Source of the DNA: an uncultured Maribacter sp.
GTDB taxonomy: Bacteria; Bacteroidota; Bacteroidia; Flavobacteriales; Flavobacteriaceae
Length of the DNA stretch: 64,000 bases
Direction: 5' to 3'
Assembly (NCBI GenBank): GCA_947504045.1
Contig: CANNFY010000001.1
Location: 248,001-312,000 of the forward strand
Shown: one piece after another, positions 54,661 through 63,490 of the stretch
Layout of the letters: each line of letters opens with the position of its first letter
Position numbering within the stretch: the first letter of the stretch is position 1
Notes under the pieces: model-generated
What the model was told of the DNA's origin: nothing
The model's input: the letters and a program-made list of their open reading frames with translations, nothing else
Database searches by the model: none
Made by a program: the position numbers and the translations under genes

Positions 54661-56251
54661 TTTGTTTTTTTAAGGTAAAGAAAAAGGTTGTTCCTACTCC
54701 AATTTCACTTTCTAACCACACTTTTCCTTCGTATAAATCTATTATCTTTTTTACAATAGAAAGCCCTATTCCGGTAGACCTTTCTTTATTTCCAATAGAT
54801 TGAAATATTTTAAATATTTTTTCATGATATTCTTTTGGAATACCAACACCATTATCTTTTATGCTAAACTCCCAATGCGTATCTCTATCTACACAACCAA
54901 CTTCTACTAAGCCCTTTTCTCTTTCTATATGCACTACGGCATTACTTAAAAAATTCTGAATAAGTTGATGTATTTTAGTACGATCTGCATAAATTGTTGG
55001 TAGCGTATTTGCTGTTTTAACGGTTACATGATCTGGAATAAATATTATGTCTTTTATTTCTTGCACTACCTCGTTAACATCTACAATAGAGTTGTCTAAA
55101 TTATCGCTCTTTATGGTAGAATATTTTAAAATACCGTCTATAAGTTTATCCATAGACTCTACTTTATCTTGCATCATTTTAAGGTTATAAACCCCGTTAT
55201 CATCTAACTTGTCTTTATAGTCCTCGTACATCCAAGTGGTAAGCGCGCTAATACTTCTTAAAGGCGATTTTAAATCATGAGAAACTATATGTGCATATTC
55301 TTGTAGACCTTTATTACTAGATTCTAGGTCTTTTACTAGTTGTTCTTTTTCTTCTTCCAGCTCAATTTCATGCGTTATATCTTCTATTAAAGCTACTTCA
55401 TATTTTAATTCTCCTTTAACATTTCTAACTGCATTTACTGTAGTTTTTGCAGAAAAATGAGTACCATCTTTTCTTAAATATTTTTTTACTAGCGAAAAGT
55501 CATTAATTTCTCCATTAAATAGTTTTTTTCTGTACTCTTTAGATTCTTGTAGGCTTTCTAAAGAAGTAATATCCATAGGATTTATACTTTTCAACTCCTC
55601 TTCTGTATAACCCAACATTTTTTGCATGGTTATATTAGCTTTTATTAATTTATCACTAGAGCTTAACCAAATACCTAATGGGGAATGTTCTACAATAATG
55701 TCTAACCTTTGCCTTTGCGAGTCTAAAAGATTTTTCATTTCTTGTTCCGAAGTAATATCTCTAAAAACCCCTTGTGCTCCAATTATTTTTCCACTAGTAT
55801 CGTTAATTAAACTACCGTTTACCTCTATAAATTTTAGTTCGTTATTTTTTAAAACTATACCTGGTCTAAATTTTTTAATTAAACCTGTTGCATATAACGA
55901 TTTAAAGCAGGATTTGGAATATTCTTTATAATCTGGATGTATTAAGCTTGTAAGTTTTATATTTTCTTCTTTTGTAAAGCCTAAAAACTCTTCTGCAGCA
56001 GAATTCATTTTTATAATTTTACCCTTTAAATCCATTATTAAATATGGATCTACAATATTTACAAATGCATTATCTATTTGTTTTGATTTTTGATTTAAAA
56101 GATTTTCTAAAATTCTATTTGTTTCTTTTAAATGCAATGTAGCATCATACAATTCTTTAGACTTTTCTTCTAGTATTCTTTCGGCTTGTTGTCTTGCTTT
56201 TTTTTGGCGATCTAAAGCCTTTTTAAGTAAAGTTATTTCTTTATTCTCCAT
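54638..56251 (-). CDS. PAS-domain histidine kinase
   Basis: A 537-residue cytoplasmic kinase: coiled coil (about 10-60), PAS 1 (about 62-175, MNSAAEEFLGFTKEE), PAS 2 (about 183-300, MQKMLGYTEEELKSI), HisKA with H325 (YAHIVSHDLKSPLRSI) and HATPase with QNFLSNAV, DNGVGIP and GIGLSIVKKI. The frame opens at a TTG (56266), but ATG 56251 is preferred. It overlaps the H-NOX gene by 11 bases, which marks it as the likely H-NOX-controlled kinase; it also overlaps the FIST gene. Confidence 0.9.
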   Translation of the reverse strand: MENKEITLLKKALDRQKKARQQAERILEEKSKELYDATLHLKETNRILENLLNQKSKQIDNAFVNIVDPYLIMDLKGKIIKMNSAAEEFLGFTKEENIKLTSLIHPDYKEYSKSCFKSLYATGLIKKFRPGIVLKNNELKFIEVNGSLINDTSGKIIGAQGVFRDITSEQEMKNLLDSQRQRLDIIVEHSPLGIWLSSSDKLIKANITMQKMLGYTEEELKSINPMDITSLESLQESKEYRKKLFNGEINDFSLVKKYLRKDGTHFSAKTTVNAVRNVKGELKYEVALIEDITHEIELEEEKEQLVKDLESSNKGLQEYAHIVSHDLKSPLRSISALTTWMYEDYKDKLDDNGVYNLKMMQDKVESMDKLIDGILKYSTIKSDNLDNSIVDVNEVVQEIKDIIFIPDHVTVKTANTLPTIYADRTKIHQLIQNFLSNAVVHIEREKGLVEVGCVDRDTHWEFSIKDNGVGIPKEYHEKIFKIFQSIGNKERSTGIGLSIVKKIIDLYEGKVWLESEIGVGTTFFFTLKKQNENTTSN

Positions 56252-56786
56252 TTTGCACAATATCAAATTTAACCTGTGTTCCGTCTTCTTTTAAAAGGCT
56301 GTACTTTACTGTTGCTGTAGTATTAAAATGTGCAAAGGTTTTTTCTAATAGACCTTGGGCCAACCTATATAGCCCTCTAGAGGAACTATATATTAAAGAT
56401 ATAGAGTTTTCCGTTTTCTCTACTATTCTAAATGTTGGTAATTCTGCTTCAGGGTATAGTTTTTTTACATGCACATGAATGTGATCTTCAATAGAATATA
56501 TTAAAGGCAAAGGGGATTTGTAATTTTCTATTACCTCTGGATGCGCTTTTGCTAAGCTATTAAATAAGAAATGCCCAAATGTATAAATTAAGTCACCTAC
56601 AGGTATTTTTACCGTAGTACTAAGGTTAGTAATTAAACTAAGCATTTCATTAAAATCGTAAGTGCCAATTGAGGTATAAATACCTTCTGAGGGTAAGTTT
56701 GAACTTTCTATGATAGAGTCGACTACTTCTAAGCCAAAATCTAACTCTACCATTTCTAAAAATTCGGTAAAAACAATTCCTTTCAT
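56241..56786 (-). CDS. H-NOX haem nitric-oxide sensor
   Basis: A 181-residue H-NOX (HNOB) domain protein that binds haem and senses NO. The likely haem ligand is H104 in DHIHVHVKKLYPEA, and the haem-propionate YxSxR motif is Y133-S135-R137 (IYSSSRGL). Stand-alone H-NOX proteins control a co-encoded kinase; here the gene overlaps a PAS kinase by 11 bases. It is first in the order H-NOX, kinase, FIST, kinase, Hpt, LytTR regulator. Whether it also binds oxygen is not clear; a distal Tyr was not confirmed. Confidence 0.93.
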   Translation of the reverse strand: MKGIVFTEFLEMVELDFGLEVVDSIIESSNLPSEGIYTSIGTYDFNEMLSLITNLSTTVKIPVGDLIYTFGHFLFNSLAKAHPEVIENYKSPLPLIYSIEDHIHVHVKKLYPEAELPTFRIVEKTENSISLIYSSSRGLYRLAQGLLEKTFAHFNTTATVKYSLLKEDGTQVKFDIVQNGE

Positions 56787-56869
56787 TTAAAAAAATATAA
56801 AATTTCTTAAATAAATGTAGGAATTTTACTTCTTTTAAGTAAAAAATTGTTGTGAAATTACGTATTTTG

Positions 56870-57274
56870 TTAGGCTTTAACTAGCTCATTATTTTCCCAA
56901 TAAGAAAAAACACTTGCTAATTTTTTCTCGTAATCCTCATATTTTAAAGGCTTTATAACGTATCCTGCAATACCAATACGGTAACATTCTAACAAATCTG
57001 CTCTATTTTCAGATGTTGTAAGAACAATTGTAGGAAGATACTTTAAAACAGGGTCTGCTTTTAAAATTTCTAAAAATTCTATACCACTCATTTTAGGCAT
57101 ATTAAGATCTAAAAGAATAATATCTGGTAAAATAGCATCAGATTTTAAATACTCTAACCCTTCTTCTCCGTTTTTAGCTTCAGTAATTTTGTGTTTTATG
57201 CTTAACTTAGAAACTGTTCTATTTAGCTTCATAGTTTCAATAGCATCATCTTCAATAAAAAGTACGTTTAACAT
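56870..57274 (-). CDS. Single-domain response regulator
   Basis: A 134-residue stand-alone receiver with acidic pocket (IEDD, 8-10), phospho-acceptor D56 (DIILLDLNMPKMSG) and the K of YVIKPL. Of the CheY/Rcp1 type. It lies upstream of the H-NOX gene, 83 bases away in the same direction, so it may be a phosphate sink or a shuttle to Hpt for the same relay. It has no output domain. Confidence 0.92.
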   Translation of the reverse strand: MLNVLFIEDDAIETMKLNRTVSKLSIKHKITEAKNGEEGLEYLKSDAILPDIILLDLNMPKMSGIEFLEILKADPVLKYLPTIVLTTSENRADLLECYRIGIAGYVIKPLKYEDYEKKLASVFSYWENNELVKA

Positions 57275-57455
57275 ATTATAAAATTTTAGATTACAAATCT
57301 CTTTTTATTGTTTTTAAATATATATGAGCTGTCGGTGAAATGCAATTTACTGTAGATGAACGAAAAAATGCTATAGTTTAAGAAAATTTAAAATCATGCA
57401 TTTTAACGATGAGATAGTAATAAATAAACCCTTTTAAGACTATACATATTTTTTA

Positions 57456-59231
57456 TTAATCTACAATCTGCATCTTTTTTAATAAGAACGATGCGTTCAT
57501 ATTTTTACATATACCGTTCTTAAAAATATAGTCAAAATGCAATTCATTATCTATTATTTCGGCATCAAAATAATAATTTTTTACTTGTTTAAGTTCTTCT
57601 GAAACTTCACATAAACTTAGATCATGTGTTGCAATAATACCTGTAGATTTAGAGCGTACTAGTTTTTCAATAAATTTTCTGGAACCTATAGCCTTATCTG
57701 TACTATTAGTTCCTTTTAAAATTTCATCTAAAACTATAAAATAACGATCCAATTGTATTTCATCTACAATATACTTAAGCCTCTTTAATTCTGAAAAGAA
57801 ATACGATTCGTCATCTGTAAGAGAATCTGTGGTTCGCATACTTGTTATTAACTTTATAGGAGAATATATAACCTCTTCAGCACAAACTGGCAAACCTAAA
57901 TTTGCCATTACTATTTGTAAAGACACTGTTCTTAAAAAAGTACTTTTACCTGCCATATTAGCTCCAGTAATTATAAAAAACTGTTCTTTTTGTATACCAA
58001 TAGTATTTAAAATAGTGTTTTTAGGGTTTAATAATGGATGCCCTGCGTTTTTAGCATTTAATACGGTGTTACTATTTTCCTCTATAATTGGGTAGGTATA
58101 TTTTGGATGATTAAATGCATAATTTCCTAAACTATTATACGCATCAAAAAAGGCAATTACATTAAACCATTTTTCTACAGATTTTCCGTGCATAGCAATC
58201 CATTTTTCAATTTTAAAACAACTTGCCAGACCTCTAAGAAAAAGGCCATTTCCAAATATTAAATGCACTACATTATTATTTTGATCTAGCGCACTTAAAT
58301 GACGAGAAAACTCATGAATAACGGTCGATGTTTTTTTACTATCAGAAAGTATTTCTTTCTTTTTTTCTTGTAATAAAGAAGATTCAAAATCTGTATTTTC
58401 TATAATTGTAAGTAGTTGGTTGTATTGTGCAAAAGTATTCTGAACTTTAGAGGCATTTGTTCCTAACTGGGTAATTTTTCTGGTAAAAAAAGCAGTTATA
58501 GCTAAGCCTACAAACAACCATATAATTAAAGCCGTTTCTGGTAAAATATCTAAAAAATACATACCCAAAACGCCAATAGATAACATTGAAAATACTAACG
58601 GAATATACTGCATTATTTTGGGCACAAATGGTATGTAGGTAGAAAGCCATTTTTGAATAACATCTGTAGAAGTCTCTGTTTTTGTTAGTGTTGCTATTGC
58701 GGAATACTCTTGACGCCATTTTGCCATTCTACTAAGCTCCTCAATGGCATCTTGTTTTTCTTTTATATTCTGTATGTTATTTTCATTAAACAAAGCCGCT
58801 AAAGCTTTGCTGCCATGTTTTAGAGCCGTTCTATTAGCGTACTGATAAAAAGAACCACGACCAAATAAATCTATATCTTGACTATAGGCGTGCAATGGAT
58901 TTTTAAACTCTTTACCTTCTGGTAGATGATGAAAGTTTCTGTTTAATACTTCAATTTCTATTTCGTTAATTGTAATTAGTGCTTTTATCTTATCTCTTCT
59001 TTTTTGCAGAGTAGTATGCCTTGTAACTAAATAAAGAAAAACAATAACCGTAACTATAATAACCGCTAATACTACCTTAGTGTTACCGTATAAAAAATAA
59101 ACAGCCACAGCTGCAACGCAAAAAATAAGTAACCGTAACATACTAGATACAAATAATTGCTTTTTAATTATTGCTAATTTATTTTGGTATTTAGCTATTT
59201 CTTTTTTGTAAAAGGATTTTAACTCCTGCAT
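57456..59231 (-). CDS. MutS-family ATPase (MutS-related)
   Basis: A 591-residue protein with two N-terminal membrane helices (about 27-67), two more helices (about 208-250), and a C-terminal MutS ATPase domain (about 390-591): Walker A ITGANMAGKST, Walker B-like RYFIVLDEILKGTNSTDKA (in parts) and ATHDLSLCEV. It lacks the mismatch-recognition domain, so it is not MutS itself; this Bacteroidota-specific membrane variant has no proven role. Gene neighbours give no further clue. Confidence 0.85.
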   Translation of the reverse strand: MQELKSFYKKEIAKYQNKLAIIKKQLFVSSMLRLLIFCVAAVAVYFLYGNTKVVLAVIIVTVIVFLYLVTRHTTLQKRRDKIKALITINEIEIEVLNRNFHHLPEGKEFKNPLHAYSQDIDLFGRGSFYQYANRTALKHGSKALAALFNENNIQNIKEKQDAIEELSRMAKWRQEYSAIATLTKTETSTDVIQKWLSTYIPFVPKIMQYIPLVFSMLSIGVLGMYFLDILPETALIIWLFVGLAITAFFTRKITQLGTNASKVQNTFAQYNQLLTIIENTDFESSLLQEKKKEILSDSKKTSTVIHEFSRHLSALDQNNNVVHLIFGNGLFLRGLASCFKIEKWIAMHGKSVEKWFNVIAFFDAYNSLGNYAFNHPKYTYPIIEENSNTVLNAKNAGHPLLNPKNTILNTIGIQKEQFFIITGANMAGKSTFLRTVSLQIVMANLGLPVCAEEVIYSPIKLITSMRTTDSLTDDESYFFSELKRLKYIVDEIQLDRYFIVLDEILKGTNSTDKAIGSRKFIEKLVRSKSTGIIATHDLSLCEVSEELKQVKNYYFDAEIIDNELHFDYIFKNGICKNMNASFLLKKMQIVD

Positions 59232-59262
59232 AAAAATGTATAATTATCTGAAAAATAAGAGA

Positions 59263-59625
59263 TTATTCTGAAAGAGAATCTAATTGGGCTTTAAGTTTTT
59301 TTGTAAGTTTTGACACTACCAAATTATAGGAGTGATCTATAAGTTCTTTTGTTAAAGTAGGACTTATTTCTTTTATTAAAACGGTATTCCAATGAACTTT
59401 ACTCATATGGTAGCCTGGAATAATTTTACCATCGTATTCTTCGCGTAAAATTATAGCTTTTTCTGGGTCGCATTTAAGGTTAACCTGAGTAGGTTGCCTT
59501 TCTAAAGAACAAAGAGCAAACATTTTCCCCATTACTTTAAAAACAAGTGTATGCTTATCAAAAGGAAATTCTTCTGTAATTCCCTTTTTTGCAATACAGT
59601 AATCTCTAAACGCTTCTATATTCAT
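59263..59625 (-). CDS. MmcQ/YjbR-family DNA-binding-like protein
   Basis: A 120-residue cytoplasmic protein of the MmcQ/YjbR fold (MNIEAFRDYCIAKKGITEEF, then KMFALCSLERQPTQVNLKCDP, split). The frame is open further up to 59664, but ATG 59625 gives the family N-terminus and avoids overlap with the preceding gene. Role uncertain. Confidence 0.85.
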   Translation of the reverse strand: MNIEAFRDYCIAKKGITEEFPFDKHTLVFKVMGKMFALCSLERQPTQVNLKCDPEKAIILREEYDGKIIPGYHMSKVHWNTVLIKEISPTLTKELIDHSYNLVVSKLTKKLKAQLDSLSE

Positions 59626-59635
59626 AAGTTTATAT

Positions 59636-60034
59636 TTACTCTGCTTGAATAGAATCGTACACAATAACTTTAGACCATAATTTACTTGATTCTTTTATAA
59701 AAATTAAATGCGCTTCTTCGTCTTGGTATTTTTGTTGCGCCTCTGCAGAAGCAAAAGAAACAATTAAAGAAAAAGTAAACGAGCCATCTACAACCTCTCT
59801 ACTTGCCTTTGGAGGAACTCCTATAAAATTAGTTTTAGCATATTTAGAGGTATTTAAAAACTTTTTTAAAGAGGTTATAAAAGCCTTGCGATCTTCTTTA
59901 CTATCCGGGTTTTCTAACCAAAAATATACGGTATGTGCATAATTAGGATTAAATTCTTTCATAGTTTCTTTTTTTTGTCCGTAACTATTTACAGTGTAAA
60001 ACACTAAAGTTACAAGTATAAGTAACTGTTTCAT
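59636..60034 (-). CDS. Exported Dabb-family protein
   Basis: A 132-residue protein with a signal peptide (MKQLLILVTLVFYTVNSYG) followed by a stress-responsive A/B-barrel (Dabb) domain: HTVYFWLENPDSKEDRKAFI and FTFSLIVSFASAEAQQKYQD (in parts). Dabb proteins dimerise through this barrel; the exported form suggests a periplasmic role. It starts one base after the upstream DUF4230 gene. Confidence 0.8.
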   Translation of the reverse strand: MKQLLILVTLVFYTVNSYGQKKETMKEFNPNYAHTVYFWLENPDSKEDRKAFITSLKKFLNTSKYAKTNFIGVPPKASREVVDGSFTFSLIVSFASAEAQQKYQDEEAHLIFIKESSKLWSKVIVYDSIQAE

Positions 60035-60035
60035 T

Positions 60036-60653
60036 TTATTTTTTTTCTAATAGTTTTTTCTGACTCTCCGACAATTCTAGTGCAGAATAATCTAATTTCC
60101 AACCAATAGTTTGCACAATACTTTCTATTACTAAAACTGCTTCAAGAGCTTCTCGTCTGGCTGTATCCATTAATCCACTTTCCGGAATTTTTTCTTCTAT
60201 ATGCTTTCTTGCCTCTTTATTTAATGAAGTTAAATCGTCTGGGGTAAAACCATTAAAAAGTCCGTTTTTAATATCGTAAAACTCTAATTCTGGTACTATA
60301 GACAAAATTTCGGGTTCAGGAAATTGTTCTAAAATAATTTTCTTATTCTCTGTGTCTGCATGCATAAATATTTTTTTAAGGTCGTACCCTATTTGCGCTT
60401 TTGCATTAATTACTATTAATGCTTTCTTTTTACTACTAACTAAACTTAAAAAGCGCTCTTTTGTATTTTCATACCTATATATTTCGGCAAAATCGCCTTC
60501 TACAGAAATTAATTTACACACACTTTTTATCTTTTCTAGTAATACGGTAGATTGGTGTGTTGTTAGTTCTTTATTTTCTTTCTTTTTAAATAAAGAATAT
60601 CCCCAAAATGTACCAACAACACCTAGAAGTAACCCTAAAAAACTTTCTAACAT
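60036..60653 (-). CDS. DUF4230-family membrane-anchored protein
   Basis: A 205-residue protein with one N-terminal membrane segment (about 4-20) and a soluble domain matching DUF4230 as I know it (KSVCKLISVEGDFAEIYRYE, KKALIVINAKAQIGYDLKKI, in parts). Function unknown. It lies in a same-strand run with the Dabb and DUF4260 genes. Confidence 0.8.
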   Translation of the reverse strand: MLESFLGLLLGVVGTFWGYSLFKKKENKELTTHQSTVLLEKIKSVCKLISVEGDFAEIYRYENTKERFLSLVSSKKKALIVINAKAQIGYDLKKIFMHADTENKKIILEQFPEPEILSIVPELEFYDIKNGLFNGFTPDDLTSLNKEARKHIEEKIPESGLMDTARREALEAVLVIESIVQTIGWKLDYSALELSESQKKLLEKK

Positions 60654-60660
60654 AGTATTC

Positions 60661-61014
60661 TTATTTTTTTCCTATTTCGCCTAGGTGTGTAAATTTAAAC
60701 CCTTTTTTATACTTTAAACCATAGCCAAAAATTCTATCTAAACAAGAGTGTGAAAATAAAATAGTTCCTGCTAACTGCAAAAGAGGATATTCAAAATATA
60801 TTCCTATAAAATACAATAGAATAGCTATTGCTTTATGATGAAATACATTATAGACAAAAGCTCCTACTTTAGAATTTATTACATACCCCAATGCGCCAAT
60901 ATCTGGTGTTAAAAGTAAGACAAAAAAAAGCCACCATGAATAACCTAAAATACTAAACATAAAAATGCCAATAGTAAACATTGCAAATTCTTCTAATTTT
61001 AAGCTGTTTTTCAT
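60661..61014 (-). CDS. DUF4260-family membrane protein
   Basis: A 117-residue protein with about four membrane segments, matching DUF4260 (LTPDIGALGYVINSKVGAF, FSHSCLDRIFGYGLKY). Function unknown. Twelve bases separate it from the GNAT gene upstream. Confidence 0.82.
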   Translation of the reverse strand: MKNSLKLEEFAMFTIGIFMFSILGYSWWLFFVLLLTPDIGALGYVINSKVGAFVYNVFHHKAIAILLYFIGIYFEYPLLQLAGTILFSHSCLDRIFGYGLKYKKGFKFTHLGEIGKK

Positions 61015-61026
61015 TGCTTTTAATTT

Positions 61027-61464
61027 TTATAGTTGCAAACTCATATTCTTATGGAGAACTCCTGTTTTTTTTGATGCATAAAAATCTTTTTCTGGTATAA
61101 AACCTACATTTTCATAAAATGCTATTGCTGTTTTTCTTGCACTTAAAACTACTTTCTTAAGTTTTAACTCTTTACAGGTATGAACAAAAACGGTACTAAT
61201 TTCTTTTCCTATACCTTTACCTTGTTCTTTTGGTTCTACGGCCATTTGCGAAATAACACCTATTTCCCCATCAATAGTAAGCCTACCTACACCTACCAAA
61301 CTATCGTTTTTTAATGCTACTAAAAATATACTCTTTTCTTCTTCACTATCATTTATAAGCGATAAAGCATTGGGCATATTATTAAAAAACAATGCTATTC
61401 TTAAGGCTACAGCCTCTTTATAGTGTGTATTACCATAGGCTATAAACTTATACTCTATTTTCAT
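61027..61464 (-). CDS. GNAT-family N-acetyltransferase
   Basis: A 145-residue acetyl-CoA-dependent acetyltransferase. The pyrophosphate-binding motif is visible as AVEPKEQGKGIGKEI, followed by FYENVGFIPEKDFY. Substrate not predicted. Part of a same-strand run of small genes. Confidence 0.88.
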   Translation of the reverse strand: MKIEYKFIAYGNTHYKEAVALRIALFFNNMPNALSLINDSEEEKSIFLVALKNDSLVGVGRLTIDGEIGVISQMAVEPKEQGKGIGKEISTVFVHTCKELKLKKVVLSARKTAIAFYENVGFIPEKDFYASKKTGVLHKNMSLQL

Positions 61465-61474
61465 ACCAAAAAAA

Positions 61475-62230
61475 TCACTCTTTTTGTTTTACTTTATAAA
61501 GTATTGGTTTACTTGGTGATGCATCGTTATGAAAAGGTGCTATTTGTAAATTTAGCATATACGTTCCATCTTTAATATCATTATTAACATAAATAAATTC
61601 TGTAATTGTGGCTTGCGTTCTTGGTGTTCCTTGCATATTCCAAAATGCTTTATGTGCTAAAAGAGCTCCATCATCTTTTTCTTTATCTACAGATGGTAAA
61701 TCTATTAATAAATGTTCTATGCCTTTTTCTACTAAAAACAACGCTGCATCTTCTGTTAGGTACGGTGGATTAGTATTAGAATACTGTTTGTTTATTTTAT
61801 CTTTTATGTTGGGTAAAGTACGTATTACAATTGCCTCTCTTTTTTTATTTCCTAAAGCATATTGTAATTGCTTTTTAGAAATAATAAAATCTTTATTTTT
61901 TGCTTCTGGAGCTACAGTTACTACTTCGGCAAGAAAGAAAAATTGTTTTAATTGTTCATTTATAGCATAAAACTCTTTTGTAATATGCCCTAAGCACTCT
62001 GTATGTGTACCATGTGCATGTGGATTAAAACTAATTGTATTAAAATTAGTAGAACTGCCCTCGCTAACTTTACCAATAAATGCACCATCGGTATGCGGTT
62101 CTATTGTTGGGTGTTCTACATACCAAGCGTTTACATTAGATGCCTCACCTTTTAGTGGCATAGAAATGTCTAAAGGCTGCAATAAATTAATCTTTATTGT
62201 TTTGGTTTTATGTTGTATAGTTGCTAACAA
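61475..62230 (-). CDS. Cyclase/kynurenine-formamidase-family metal hydrolase
   Basis: A 251-residue enzyme with the family metal motif HAHGTHTECLGH (family HxGTHxDxP, here with E and without the proline) and a C-terminal LLIDLPSVD. Family members hydrolyse N-formylkynurenine or cyclic amides. No ATG precedes the conserved N-terminus; TTG at 62230, just after an in-frame stop, is the probable start. Substrate uncertain. Confidence 0.82.
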   Translation of the reverse strand: MLATIQHKTKTIKINLLQPLDISMPLKGEASNVNAWYVEHPTIEPHTDGAFIGKVSEGSSTNFNTISFNPHAHGTHTECLGHITKEFYAINEQLKQFFFLAEVVTVAPEAKNKDFIISKKQLQYALGNKKREAIVIRTLPNIKDKINKQYSNTNPPYLTEDAALFLVEKGIEHLLIDLPSVDKEKDDGALLAHKAFWNMQGTPRTQATITEFIYVNNDIKDGTYMLNLQIAPFHNDASPSKPILYKVKQKE

Positions 62231-62271
62231 TGTATCTTATTTTAATTACTAGTTAAAGATAAATTGTAATC

Positions 62272-63399
62272 TTATGTAATCCTAAATAAATCAGAAGCAA
62301 TTCCGTCTGTTAAAAAGTTACCTTTAGTTGTTACTACCAAAACATTTTCTTTAACAATTAGCAGTCCTTCGTCTATATATTTTTTAGATTGCTTTTGAAT
62401 ATATTTATAATAGTCTTCGCCAAATTCCGATTTTATTCTATTTAAAGATACTCCCCAAATAGTTCGTAACCCTGTCATTACATACTCATTATACCTATCT
62501 AGAACACTTAGTTCCTCTACCTCAGCAGCAAGCTCTCCTTTTTCTAATAACTTAATATATTTAGGATTGCTAGCTATGTTCCAACTTCTGTTTTTTCCGT
62601 TATAAGAATGCGCAGATGGCCCAATACCAATATATTTTTTGCCTAACCAATATGCTGTATTATTCTTAGAAAAGTAGTTAGGTTTACCAAAGTTAGAAAC
62701 TTCATAGCCAATAAAACCTTCTTTTTCTAAACGCTCTTTTAATATAAAAAAATGTTCTTGAGCCAACGCTTCATCTAAAGGTTTTAACTTCCCTTTTTTT
62801 ATAAAGTTTGCTAAAGCGGTTTTGGGTTCTACAGTTAATGCGTAGCTAGATATATGTGGTACTCCAAAAGATAAAGCTGTTTCTATGTTTTGCAACCAAC
62901 GTTCCTTTGTCATATTAGGCATGCCATAAATTAAATCGATAGAAATATTATCAAATAAAGCTGTTGCCTCTTTTATAGATTGATGCGCTTGTGTGCTAGA
63001 GTGTGCCCTGTTCATTAGCTTTAAATCCTCTTCAAAAAAAGATTGTACTCCTATACTTAGCCTATTAATACCGGATGCTTTAAGTTGTTGTAGTTTTTCT
63101 GAGGTTAAATCATCGGGGTTTGCCTCTAAAGTAATTTCTGGCTTTTCTGCCACTTTATAATTTATATAAACCGTTTTTAAGAGCGCTGTAATTTCTGTAG
63201 TATCTAATACAGATGGTGTTCCTCCGCCAAAATATATGGTTTCTACTACTTGATTATTAAATTCTACTTTTCTAATTTCTAATTCTTGCTCTAAAGCAGC
63301 TAACATAGCTTCTTTTTTTCCCAGACTTGTAGAAAAGTGAAAATCGCAATAGTGGCAAGCTTGCTTGCAAAAAGGGATATGAATGTAGATTCCGCTCAT
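62272..63399 (-). CDS. hemW: HemW-like radical SAM haem chaperone
   Basis: A 375-residue radical SAM protein with the CxxxCxxC cluster (C11, C15, C18 in FCKQACHYCDFH), GGGTPS, and the HemW-type C-terminus. HemW proteins were long labelled oxygen-independent coproporphyrinogen oxidase but act as haem chaperones. A four-unit heptamer repeat ends 7 bases before the ATG. It lies downstream of ruvC. Confidence 0.93.
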   Translation of the reverse strand: MSGIYIHIPFCKQACHYCDFHFSTSLGKKEAMLAALEQELEIRKVEFNNQVVETIYFGGGTPSVLDTTEITALLKTVYINYKVAEKPEITLEANPDDLTSEKLQQLKASGINRLSIGVQSFFEEDLKLMNRAHSSTQAHQSIKEATALFDNISIDLIYGMPNMTKERWLQNIETALSFGVPHISSYALTVEPKTALANFIKKGKLKPLDEALAQEHFFILKERLEKEGFIGYEVSNFGKPNYFSKNNTAYWLGKKYIGIGPSAHSYNGKNRSWNIASNPKYIKLLEKGELAAEVEELSVLDRYNEYVMTGLRTIWGVSLNRIKSEFGEDYYKYIQKQSKKYIDEGLLIVKENVLVVTTKGNFLTDGIASDLFRIT

Positions 63400-63406
63400 T
63401 TCTTTA

Positions 63407-63434
63407 CTGTTGGCTGTTGGCTGTTGGCTGTTGG
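63407..63434. repeat. Four tandem copies of CTGTTGG
   Basis: The 7-base unit CTGTTGG is repeated four times exactly (GCCAACA-type on the coding strand of hemW). It lies in the leader between ruvC and hemW, ending 7 bases before the hemW start, so copy number would change the ribosome-binding region and its spacing. Confidence 0.9.
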
Positions 63435-63490
63435 CAAATATTAATTATTTACTGAAAACTTTCCTATTGTAAATGGCCATTTGCAATGAA

